DNA from: Nocardia bhagyanarayanae
GTDB lineage: Bacteria; Actinomycetota; Actinomycetes; Mycobacteriales; Mycobacteriaceae
DNA: 64,000 nucleotides
NCBI RefSeq assembly: GCF_006716565.1
Contig: NZ_VFPG01000001.1
Coordinates: forward strand, 1,488,001 to 1,552,000
Direction of reading: 5' to 3'
A program made the position numbers and the translations under genes. The notes beneath the pieces were generated by a model that worked only from the letters and a program-made list of their open reading frames with translations, was not told the origin of the DNA and ran no database searches. This document shows, piece by piece, positions 25,243 to 32,685 of the stretch; positions within the stretch are counted from its first letter, which is position 1; each line of letters opens with the position of its first letter.

Positions 25243-28143
25243 GTGACCGAGGAGCGGATGCTGGCGGCGCTGCGCACACGGGTCGACGGCGAGGTCGACG
25301 CGTCACCGCGGCGGCGCGCGGAGTACTCCTCCGACGCGTCGAACTATCGCGTGCCGCCGACCGCGGTGGTCTTCCCCCGCACCGACTCCGACGTCGCCGA
25401 AACCCTGGACTTCGCACGCGAGCACGGCCTGCCGGTCACCGCCCGCGGCGCGGGAACCTCGGTGGCGGGCAACGCGATCGGCCCCGGCCTCGTGCTCGAC
25501 TTCAGCAGGCACATGAACCGCATCGTGCGCATCGACCCGGACCGTCGAACCGCGCGGGTGCAGCCGGGCGTGGTGCTGTCCGCATTGCAGGCCGCGGCCC
25601 GGCCGCACGGACTGCGGCTCGGCCCCGACCCCTCCACGCAGAACCGCTGCACCCTCGGCGGCATGATCGGCAACAACGCCTGCGGTCCGCGCGCCGTCGC
25701 GTGGGGCCGTACCTCCGACACCGTTCGTGAGCTGCGCATTCTGGACGGAACCGGAACCGAGCGCATCCTCGCGAACGATCTCGCCGCGGTGCCGGGCCTG
25801 CCCGAGTTCACCAGGTCCAACCTCGCGGTACTGCGCACCGAGCTCGGCCGGTTCGATCGGCAGGCGTCCGGCTACGGACTGGAACACCTGCTGCCGGAAC
25901 GCGGTTCGGCCCTCGCCAAGTCGTTCGTCGGTAGCGAGGGCACCTGCGGGCTGCTGCTCGACGCGGAGGTCGACCTGGTCGAATTGCCGCGCGCCACCGT
26001 GCTCACCGTGCTCGGTTACCCGGACATCGCGACCGCCGCCGACGATTGCGCCGCGGTCATGGCGTGCGCGCCGATCGCGGTCGAGGGTATCGACGCCCGC
26101 TTGGTCGACGTGGTTCGCACGCACCGCGGCACGGTGCCCGAACTGCCGCGCGGCGACGGTTGGCTGTTCGTCGAGACCACGGGTGCGAGCCCGGCGGAGG
26201 CGTTCGCGGTGGCCGAGCGACTGTGCCGGACCACGCACGCGCTGGACGCCCGCATCGTCACCGACACCGCCGCGGTCGCGGCGCTCTGGCGCATCCGCGC
26301 CGACGGCGCGGGCCTCGCCGGACGCACCACCGACGGCAGCCCGGCCTGGCCCGGCTGGGAGGATTCCGCCGTTCCGCCCGAGCACCTCGGCGCGTATCTG
26401 CGCGATTTCGCCGAACTCACCGCGCAGCACGGAGTCGACGGCCTGCTCTACGGCCACCTCGGCGACGGTTGCATCCACGTGCGCCTGGACCTGCCGATCA
26501 CCGAAGCGCCGCAACGCTTCCGCGCCTTCGTATTCGACGCCGCCGAACTCGTGGTGCGCTACGGCGGTTCGCTGTCCGGCGAGCACGGCGACGGGCGAGC
26601 CCGCTCCGAACTGCTCTCGGTGATGTACTCCCCCGACGCGCTCGCCGCCTTCGCCGGATACAAGACGCTGTTCGACCCCGACGACGTGCTCAACCCCGGC
26701 GTGCTCGTCGAGCCACGCCCCGTCGACGCCGACCTGCGCGTCGCGCGTCTGCCGCGGGTCCACGGCGTTGGCGGCTTCGCCTTCCCGCACGACCACGGCG
26801 ACATCGGCACCGCGGTACACCGGTGCGTCGGCGTCGGGAAGTGCCGCGCCGACAGCTCGGCGGCGGGCGGTTTCATGTGTCCCTCGTACCTGGCGACCGC
26901 CGACGAGAAGGACAGCACCCGCGGCCGCGCCCGCGTCCTGCAAGAGGTGGTGCGCGGCGAGCTGCCCTGGTCGGCGCCCGCCGTCGCTGAATCGCTCGAC
27001 CTGTGCCTTTCCTGCAAAGCCTGCCGCTCCGACTGCCCGGCCGGCGTCGACATGGCGACCTACAAGGCCGAGACCATGTACCGCCGCTACCGCCGCAGGC
27101 CACGCCCGCTGGACCACTACGCCCTCGGCTGGCTCCCCCGCTGGCTCCGCCCCGCGAGCCGAATCCCGCGAGCCGCCAACGCGATCGCCGGTATCGACTG
27201 GTTGCGCCGGATCGCCCTGCGCACAGCGGGCATCGACCCGCGCCGCGAAATCCCCCGACTGGCCGACCGCCCCTTCCGCCGCACCGAACGGGCCCGAGCT
27301 CTGCTGTCGGCCGAACCGCCGACCCCCGCACCCGGCAATGTACCGAGCGCCGCCCCCGTCCTGAGCGCCGACGCCGCCCCACTCACCACCTCGAGCACCA
27401 CGGTCGAACGCGGCGATTCATCGAGCGGCGACCCCGTATCCCGAGCCGACGTCCTCCTCTGGATCGACACCTTCAGCGATGCCTTCGACCCCGACGTCGC
27501 CCACGCCGCCGTCGCCTTGATCGAATCGCTCGGCCACCGCGTGCGCATCCCCCGCCGCCGCGTGTGCTGTGGTCTGACCTGGATCAGCACCGGTCAACTC
27601 GACGGTGCGCGGGCGAAACTCCGCGCCACCCTCACCGAGCTGGACGCCCACGTCCGCGCGGGCGGCATCGTCGTCGGACTGGAACCTTCGTGCACCGCGG
27701 TCCTGCGCGCCGACCTCCCCGAACTCCTCGCCGACGACCCGCGCGCCGCGCCCACCGCGGCGGCCGTCCGCACGCTCGCCGAGTTCCTGCTCGAACACCC
27801 CGACTGGCATCCGCCGCGGCGGCCGGACAGCCGAGTGGTCGTCCAGCCGCATTGTCACCAGCATTCGGTGCTCGGCTTCGCCGCGGATCGCCGGATCTTG
27901 GCGGGCACCGGCGCGCAGGTGACGGAGATCACCGGATGCTGCGGGCTCGCGGGCAATTTCGGCATGCAGAAAGGCCACTACGACATTTCGGTCGCGGTGG
28001 CCGGTAATGGTCTGCTGCCCGCGCTGCGCGAGGCGCCCGACGACGCGGTATTCCTCGCCGACGGTTTCTCCTGTCGCACCCAGAGCGCCGAACTGACCGG
28101 CCGCCCCGGCCTGCACCTGGCGCAATTCCTCACGGGCGAGTGA
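25243..28143 (+). CDS. FAD-binding and Fe-S dehydrogenase (D-lactate/D-2-hydroxyacid type)
   Basis: This 966-residue fusion has an N-terminal FAD-binding PCMH domain (about 35-230, with VTARGAGTSVAGNAIGPG) and an FAD-oxidase C domain (to about 490, LYGHLGDGCIHVR and SGEHGDG). A ferredoxin-like domain carries C528/C534/C546 and the perfect C588-x2-C591-x2-C594-x3-C598P cluster. Two CCG heterodisulphide-reductase-like modules follow (CCGLTW, CCGLAGNFG). A Pro/Ala-rich linker joins the last parts. Such proteins oxidise D-lactate, D-2-hydroxyglutarate or glycolate and pass electrons to the quinone pool. The GTG start has no ribosome site but a TAGGCT box 6 nt upstream. Confidence 0.88.
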   Translation: MTEERMLAALRTRVDGEVDASPRRRAEYSSDASNYRVPPTAVVFPRTDSDVAETLDFAREHGLPVTARGAGTSVAGNAIGPGLVLDFSRHMNRIVRIDPDRRTARVQPGVVLSALQAAARPHGLRLGPDPSTQNRCTLGGMIGNNACGPRAVAWGRTSDTVRELRILDGTGTERILANDLAAVPGLPEFTRSNLAVLRTELGRFDRQASGYGLEHLLPERGSALAKSFVGSEGTCGLLLDAEVDLVELPRATVLTVLGYPDIATAADDCAAVMACAPIAVEGIDARLVDVVRTHRGTVPELPRGDGWLFVETTGASPAEAFAVAERLCRTTHALDARIVTDTAAVAALWRIRADGAGLAGRTTDGSPAWPGWEDSAVPPEHLGAYLRDFAELTAQHGVDGLLYGHLGDGCIHVRLDLPITEAPQRFRAFVFDAAELVVRYGGSLSGEHGDGRARSELLSVMYSPDALAAFAGYKTLFDPDDVLNPGVLVEPRPVDADLRVARLPRVHGVGGFAFPHDHGDIGTAVHRCVGVGKCRADSSAAGGFMCPSYLATADEKDSTRGRARVLQEVVRGELPWSAPAVAESLDLCLSCKACRSDCPAGVDMATYKAETMYRRYRRRPRPLDHYALGWLPRWLRPASRIPRAANAIAGIDWLRRIALRTAGIDPRREIPRLADRPFRRTERARALLSAEPPTPAPGNVPSAAPVLSADAAPLTTSSTTVERGDSSSGDPVSRADVLLWIDTFSDAFDPDVAHAAVALIESLGHRVRIPRRRVCCGLTWISTGQLDGARAKLRATLTELDAHVRAGGIVVGLEPSCTAVLRADLPELLADDPRAAPTAAAVRTLAEFLLEHPDWHPPRRPDSRVVVQPHCHQHSVLGFAADRRILAGTGAQVTEITGCCGLAGNFGMQKGHYDISVAVAGNGLLPALREAPDDAVFLADGFSCRTQSAELTGRPGLHLAQFLTGE

Positions 28144-28300
28144 CTATGGCTCGGCCCCGGCGATTCCACCCGCGGCCGCGCCATTGGCCAGCGGATGGTG
28201 GTCGGCCGCATTGTGAACGCCGCAAACCGATTGGCCTGTTTGTCACAGCTTCGACCGGGCTGGGTGCGCTCCCCGCACCGGAAGCGCGGAGAATGTATCC

Positions 28301-29242
28301 GTGCGCGAACAGATGGCAACGGCCGCGCGGTCCGGCCTGGCTCGAACGGTGACGTCCGACCGGCCGATCGATCTGGCGCACACTCTCGCGCCGCTGCGCC
28401 GCGGTACCGGCGACCCCTGCCACCGGGTGACCGCCGACGGAGCGCACTGGCGCGCTTCCCGGATGCCGAGCGGTCCGGTGACCTACCGGCTCGTCCAGGG
28501 CGATCGGTGTTCGGTGCGGGCCCAGGCCTGGGGTGCGGGAGCGGCCGAATTCCTCGACCGGCTCGATCACATGCTGTGCCTGGACGAGGACCTGTCCGGC
28601 TTCGCTCCCGAGCACCCCAAGCTGGCCGAGGCGCACCGCCGCTTCCCCGGTCTGCGCATGCTGCGCACCGGCCTCGTCCTGGAATCGCTGGTGCCCGCCG
28701 TGCTCGAGCAGAAGGTGCACACCATCTCGGCGCGCGCCTCCTGGCGAAAACTGGTGCGCGAGTTCGGCGAACCCGCGCCGGGGCCCGCGCCGGACGGGCT
28801 GCGCCTACCACCGGACGCCGAGACTTGGCGGCGCATCCCGTCCTGGACCTACCACCGCGCCAACGTCGGACCGCAACGCGCGCAGACCATCGTGCGCGCG
28901 GCGCGGCTCGCGGAATCGCTGGAGCGCACCGCCGACCAGGATCCGGCCGAGGCGGCGCGGCGTCTCTGCTCGGTGCCGGGTATCGGCGTGTGGACGGCCG
29001 CCGAGACCGCCCAGCGCGCCTACGGCGACGCCGACGCGCTCTCGGTCGGCGACTACCACCTGGCCGCCGTGGTCGGCTGGACACTGCTCGGACGCCCGAT
29101 CGACGACGAGGCGATGGTCGAATATCTCGAACCCCTTCGCCCGCACCGCTACCGGGCCATCCGGCTGCTGGAGATCAGCGGCCAAGCCCACAAACCGAAA
29201 TTCGGTCCGCGCACCCCGCTCACCGATCACACCTGGCACTGA
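28301..29242 (+). CDS. HhH-GPD DNA glycosylase (3-methyladenine type)
   Basis: The product has 313 residues. The HhH motif LCSVPGIGVWTAAETAQRA (about residues 225-245) is followed by the catalytic Asp in SVGDYHL, the hallmark of the HhH-GPD base-excision superfamily. There is no C-terminal Cys cluster, so it is not an EndoIII/MutY Fe-S member and is closer to AlkA-like 3-methyladenine glycosylases. The N-terminal 100 residues (WRASRMPSGPVTYRL) resemble the AlkA-type beta domain. It begins with a GTG at 28301 and is a single-gene unit ending in a hairpin shared with the convergent small gene. Confidence 0.8.
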   Translation: MREQMATAARSGLARTVTSDRPIDLAHTLAPLRRGTGDPCHRVTADGAHWRASRMPSGPVTYRLVQGDRCSVRAQAWGAGAAEFLDRLDHMLCLDEDLSGFAPEHPKLAEAHRRFPGLRMLRTGLVLESLVPAVLEQKVHTISARASWRKLVREFGEPAPGPAPDGLRLPPDAETWRRIPSWTYHRANVGPQRAQTIVRAARLAESLERTADQDPAEAARRLCSVPGIGVWTAAETAQRAYGDADALSVGDYHLAAVVGWTLLGRPIDDEAMVEYLEPLRPHRYRAIRLLEISGQAHKPKFGPRTPLTDHTWH

Positions 29243-29285
29243 AGGTCACCTTTGGTCAGTCACACGCTGTGAAGGTGACATTCAG
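29239..29285. terminator. Convergent terminator hairpin
   Basis: CTGAAGGTCACCTT (29239-29252) pairs with 29272-29285 with one mismatch in 14, around a 19-nt loop. It overlaps the glycosylase stop codon and ends 6 nt before the stop of the reverse-strand small gene, so it is placed to end both transcripts. Confidence 0.65.
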
Positions 29286-29291
29286 TCGGGA

Positions 29292-29498
29292 TCACAATTG
29301 CAGTGCCCGCTCGTCCAAGACGCATTTGCCCGATTCGACCAGGGTGGTCCGGGCCCGGCGGCGCACCAGGCACTGGTCGACGGTGCAGTCGATGTGCAAT
29401 TGCATTGCCGCGTGCGCCTGTTCGTCGGTCATCACGCCGGGGTCGCTACCGCAGACCAGCAGACCGGCGACGTGCATGTTCAGATTCGTCAGTTGCAT
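29292..29498 (-). CDS. Small Cys-containing protein of unknown function
   Basis: This 68-residue protein has not been recognised. Its ATG at 29498 shares one base with the stop of the preceding gene (TGATG), strong evidence that it is real and co-translated. It contains four Cys (in LVCGSD, IDCTVDQC and GKCVLD) plus His, which could bind a metal or iron-sulphur cluster, though spacing does not fit a known motif. It is the second gene of a two-gene unit divergent from the XRE/DUF397 operon. Confidence 0.6.
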   Translation of the reverse strand: MQLTNLNMHVAGLLVCGSDPGVMTDEQAHAAMQLHIDCTVDQCLVRRRARTTLVESGKCVLDERALQL

Positions 29499-29818
29499 CA
29501 GGCGACCCCAACCCGCTCGCGGGTGGCGCCGAGTAGTCGGGAGCGCCGTGGGGCGGGCCGTTCGTCCCACGGCGCGAGGTGCACCGCCAGGCCGACCGCC
29601 TCGAGCGCGGTGAGCCCCACCTCGTCGGCCAGCTCGCCGACGGTGTCGAGGAGGCTTGGCACCACCTCGGCAACCCGCAGCGCCGCAACCGCTTGCGCGC
29701 AAGTGAGGGTGCGTCCGGGCAGATAGGAAACCACCCAGCTCTCCTGCCCTACGCTGCGCGCTCGATGCGGTGTCAGATCGCTGGTCATCAACGACGACCC
29801 TATGACTTGTACGGCCAT
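29498..29818 (-). CDS. Small protein of unknown function beside XRE/DUF397 locus
   Basis: The product has 106 residues. The ATG at 29818 is chosen for its GAGGAG ribosome site; longer frames to 30058 lack one. The N-terminal half contains WVVSYLPGRTLTCAQAVAAL, a segment I associate with small actinobacterial accessory proteins but cannot name. The middle is helical (LLDTVGELADEVGLTALEAVGLAVHL). It has no membrane segment. It diverges from the XRE regulator, suggesting the two units are controlled together. Confidence 0.65.
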   Translation of the reverse strand: MAVQVIGSSLMTSDLTPHRARSVGQESWVVSYLPGRTLTCAQAVAALRVAEVVPSLLDTVGELADEVGLTALEAVGLAVHLAPWDERPAPRRSRLLGATRERVGVA

Positions 29819-30139
29819 GACTCCTCGTTCCTGCGTGCGGTTTACGGTGCCGCGCTCGATCCGAGCACACTTCCAGCACACCACCGAGGCGGCCCCGACA
29901 CGGCGTCCTTCGTGGATATCCAAAGATTTCGCGCGAATTCCCAGCACGAAATCCAGCCGGGAGGGCAGGATTCTCCATAGTGGACGAAGAAGTCCGCGAT
30001 CGACGTTCGACAACGCCACAGCAGAGCCACACGAAGCCCCATTGCCCTTATTGCCCAAGCGAAGTCACGGGGAACCGAGCTTGTGGGTACGCCCCTGATC
30101 GCCTCGGGTGAGGAGTCCGAGCACAGAACGGAGCGTACT
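29819..30139. promoter_or_regulatory. Divergent promoter region of the XRE/DUF397 locus
   Basis: This 321-bp gap has lower GC content than the flanks (for instance 29915-29990) and holds promoters for the small-gene pair and for the XRE operon. An alternative GTG start for the XRE protein lies inside it at 30083. I see no strong palindrome. Confidence 0.45.
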
Positions 30140-31096
30140 GTGTCAGCGAGTTCGGCGAGAACAGCAGCGAATTCGGAGCGCGCGGCCTCGGAGACGCACC
30201 GCACGCCCGCGGCCTCCGACAACGGCTCGTCCACCCTACCGCGCCGCCAATTGGGGCGATACCTCAGGGACTGGCGTACCCAGGCCGGGCTCACCATCGC
30301 CGAGGCCGCCCGCCTGATGGAGTGGGGCGCCAGCACTTTACAACGGCTGGAGAAGGGCCAGGCCGACCGCATCCGCACCATCGACATCCAGGAGCTGTGC
30401 CGCATCTACGGCATCCCCGACGAACTCTGCGACGGGCTCAAGGGCTTGGCGCAGCAGGCGGCGGTCAAGAGCTGGTGGCACGCCTTCGGTGACCTGATCC
30501 CCGAAAACTTCGACGTCTATGTCGGTTTGGAGGCCTCGGCCCGCGAGCTCCGCTCCTACCAGTCCGAACTCGTGCTGGGGTTGCTGCAGACCCCCGACTA
30601 CACCAGGGCGCTCAACCGGCTCTGCTACCCCGACGACACCGAGGACGAGATCGAACGGCGCGTCCAGCTGCGCACGCAGCGCCAAGCTCTCGTCACCCGA
30701 CGGGTCTCGCCCGCCACCGTGGACGTGGTGTTGCACGAGTCGGTGTTGCACCGCTCGGTGGGTGGCTCGAAAGTGATGGCGGCGCAGCTACGTCATCTTG
30801 CCGATTTCAGCACCAGACCCAATGTCTCCCTGCGTATCCTGCCGTTCGCGGCCGGCGTCCCGCTCGGCGATTCCACGGGTCCGTTCACCGTTCTAGGGTT
30901 CGGCACCGACAGCAAGGGACATCAGGTAGAGCCTCCGGTGGTGTACGTAGAGGGTTTCACCGGAGACCTCTACCTCGAAAGACCGGCCGATGTTGAGCGT
31001 TACCACCTGGCACACGAGTGCCTCCAGCGCTCTGCGCTGGATATCCAACCCAGTAGACATCTGCTTCGGCAGTTAGCGAAGGAGTGTGCGGCATGA
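30140..31096 (+). CDS. XRE-family regulator with DUF5753-type ligand domain (WhiJ-like)
   Basis: The product is 318 residues from the GTG at 30140, which has GGAG 6 nt upstream; a GTG at 30083 would add 19 residues. After a disordered, Ala/Ser-rich start, a helix-turn-helix (LRDWRTQAGLTIAEAARLM, then STLQRLEKGQ) occupies about residues 38-95. The remaining 200 residues match the DUF5753 domain found in streptomycete WhiJ-type regulators (GLLQTPDYTRAL, LRILPFAAGVP). In streptomycetes such proteins are paired with DUF397 proteins in developmental control. The same pairing is seen here with two DUF397-like genes in tandem. Confidence 0.88.
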   Translation: MSASSARTAANSERAASETHRTPAASDNGSSTLPRRQLGRYLRDWRTQAGLTIAEAARLMEWGASTLQRLEKGQADRIRTIDIQELCRIYGIPDELCDGLKGLAQQAAVKSWWHAFGDLIPENFDVYVGLEASARELRSYQSELVLGLLQTPDYTRALNRLCYPDDTEDEIERRVQLRTQRQALVTRRVSPATVDVVLHESVLHRSVGGSKVMAAQLRHLADFSTRPNVSLRILPFAAGVPLGDSTGPFTVLGFGTDSKGHQVEPPVVYVEGFTGDLYLERPADVERYHLAHECLQRSALDIQPSRHLLRQLAKECAA

Positions 31097-31296
31097 GGAC
31101 GGAACTCGTCGGCGCGACTTGGATCAAGAGCACCCGTTCCGGCAGCAGGGACTGCGTGGAAGTGGCCTTTCTGCCCGGTGGGCAGGTCGGCGTCCGCGAC
31201 AGCAAGAACCCGGAGGGCCCGGCCTTGATCTTCACGCCCAGCGAGTGGGACGCCTTCTCCGCGGGGGTGGCGGACGGCGAATTCGCACGCCCGTGA
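31093..31296 (+). CDS. DUF397 domain protein
   Basis: This 67-residue protein is a clear DUF397 member: WIKSTRSGSRDCVEVAFLPGG, VGVRDSKNPEGPALIFTPSEWDAF and GVADGEF. The ATG overlaps the XRE stop as ATGA. DUF397 proteins act with their XRE partner, possibly as co-regulator or antitoxin-like element (family knowledge, mechanism unclear). Confidence 0.88.
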   Translation: MRTELVGATWIKSTRSGSRDCVEVAFLPGGQVGVRDSKNPEGPALIFTPSEWDAFSAGVADGEFARP

Positions 31297-31532
31297 ACAT
31301 CTCTGGCGAATTGGTGAACGACAAGCTCGGCGCGGCCGTGGATCTGGCCGCCGCCGAGTGGCGTGGCGCGAACGGCGCGGGATCCCAGGGCGTTCAGGTG
31401 GCGCTGCTCGCGGCGGGCTATGTCGCTCTGCGCAGCGCCGAGGACCCCGACGGTCACGTGCTCGTCTTCACCCCGGGGGAATGGGCGGCCTTCACCGCCG
31501 GCGTGAACGACGGGGAATTCGAGCTACCGTGA
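31293..31532 (+). CDS. Divergent second DUF397-like protein
   Basis: The product has 79 residues and is coupled by a GTGA overlap to the first DUF397 gene. The C-terminal half aligns with its neighbour (LRSAEDPDGHVLVFTPGEWAAF and GVNDGEFELP). The N-terminal half has lost the usual W-x-KSSxS and Cys-Val-Glu motifs, becoming an Ala-rich helix-like stretch. It looks like a tandem duplicate that has diverged, perhaps to give a second specificity. Confidence 0.75.
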   Translation: MNISGELVNDKLGAAVDLAAAEWRGANGAGSQGVQVALLAAGYVALRSAEDPDGHVLVFTPGEWAAFTAGVNDGEFELP

Positions 31533-31538
31533 GGTTCG

Positions 31539-31581
31539 ACGGCCCGGCCCGGCGGCGTGTGATCCCGCCCGGCCGGGCCGT
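31539..31581 (+). terminator. Terminator hairpin after the XRE/DUF397 operon
   Basis: ACGGCCCGGCC (31539-31549) pairs perfectly with 31571-31581, and inside it GGCGG pairs with CCGCC across a C:C mismatch, giving a long GC-rich stem 6 nt after the stop. No U-tract follows. Confidence 0.7.
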
Positions 31582-31687
31582 GGCGTATCCGGCGCTGTGA
31601 TCATCTCTGCGGGGAAGATCACGAAACGGAGCAGATTCGACAACGAATACACGTTTACCCGAGCTGCGCACGGGTAGCCCATAATTC

Positions 31688-31885
31688 GTGGACCGCGGGT
31701 TGAAGAACCCCCCACCTCGGTACAAGAAGTTGCGGCCGGGCGATTGGGTGGAATGGCTGATCGTCGCGCTGCTTTTCGCGGTGTCATCGGTGGGCGTGTA
31801 TGTACTCACCAGCTCACTGCTGTCGGCCTTGTTCGTCGGTGTGCTGGTGTGGCTGGTCGCCATCGGCGTCGTCGCGATGCTGTGA
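31688..31885 (+). CDS. Small membrane protein of unknown function
   Basis: The predicted product has 65 residues: a basic, Pro-rich start (NPPPRYKKLRPGDW) and two hydrophobic helices (WLIVALLFAVSSVGVYVL and LFVGVLVWLVAIGVVAML) joined by a short turn. The GTG has no ribosome site; an AT-rich TAGCCCATAAT stretch directly before it may be the promoter of a leaderless message. It is convergent with sdhB. Coding character is supported by the well-formed membrane segments, but the gene is short enough to be uncertain. Confidence 0.55.
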   Translation: MDRGLKNPPPRYKKLRPGDWVEWLIVALLFAVSSVGVYVLTSSLLSALFVGVLVWLVAIGVVAML

Positions 31886-31936
31886 ACGGGTGCGCCGGCC
31901 GGCCGGGTGCGAACCCGGCCGGTTGACATCCGCCCC

Positions 31937-32683
31937 TCAGCGTCGAAAGAGCTTGTTCCCCAACCAGACCAGCGGATCGTACTTGTTGTCGACGACCCGT
32001 TCCTTGAGCGGGATCAGCGCGTTGTCGGTGATCTTGATGTGCTCCGGGCACACCTCGGTGCAGCACTTGGTGATGTTGCACAGGCCGAGGCCCTGGTCGT
32101 CCTGGGCCAATTCGCGCCTATCGGCCACGTCGAGCGGATGCATCTCGAGCTCGGCGATGCGCATCAGGAAGCGCGGACCGGCGAAGGCCTGCTTGTTCTC
32201 CTCGTGGTCGCGCACCACGTGACAGGTGTTCTGGCACAGGAAGCATTCGATGCACTTGCGGAACTCCTGCGACCGCTCCACATCCACCTGTCGCATCCGG
32301 TAGTCACCGGGCTTCAGGTCCGGTGCCGGAGTGAACGACGGGATCTCCCTGGCCTTCTCGTAGTTGAACGACACGTCCGTCACCAGGTCGCGGACCACCG
32401 GGAAGGTGCGCATCGGCGTCACGGTGATCAGCTCGTCCGGCTCGAAGGTGGACATGCGGGTCATACAGAGCAGGCGCGGACGCCCGTTGACCTCCGCGGA
32501 GCAGGAACCGCACTTGCCCGCCTTACAGTTCCACCGCACCGCTAGATCGGGCGCCTGGGTGGCCTGCAGCCGGTGGATGATGTCCAGCACCACCTCGCCC
32601 TCGTTCACCTCGACGGTGAAATCCTCGAGCGCGCCACCATCGTGATCGCCGCGCCACACGCGGAATCTGGCGTCGTAACCCAT
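31937..32683 (-). CDS. sdhB: Succinate dehydrogenase iron-sulphur subunit (Sdh1 type)
   Basis: This 248-residue protein carries electrons from the flavoprotein to the membrane subunit. The 2Fe-2S ligands are C53, C58, C61 and C73. The 4Fe-4S and 3Fe-4S sites use C144-x2-C147-x2-C150-x3-C154 and C202/C208/C212 (CNITKCCTEVCPE). Length equals that of the mycobacterial Rv0247c protein as I recall it, and the gene order matches Rv0247c-Rv0249c. It starts 2 nt after the flavoprotein gene, so the two are translationally coupled. Confidence 0.93.
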   Translation of the reverse strand: MGYDARFRVWRGDHDGGALEDFTVEVNEGEVVLDIIHRLQATQAPDLAVRWNCKAGKCGSCSAEVNGRPRLLCMTRMSTFEPDELITVTPMRTFPVVRDLVTDVSFNYEKAREIPSFTPAPDLKPGDYRMRQVDVERSQEFRKCIECFLCQNTCHVVRDHEENKQAFAGPRFLMRIAELEMHPLDVADRRELAQDDQGLGLCNITKCCTEVCPEHIKITDNALIPLKERVVDNKYDPLVWLGNKLFRR

Positions 32684-32685
32684 TG

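Noticed and set aside
29292..31885. Prophage or integrative element around the XRE/DUF397 genes
   Set aside because: No integrase, tRNA attachment site, direct repeats or structural genes; XRE/DUF397 pairs are ordinary chromosomal genes in actinomycetes.
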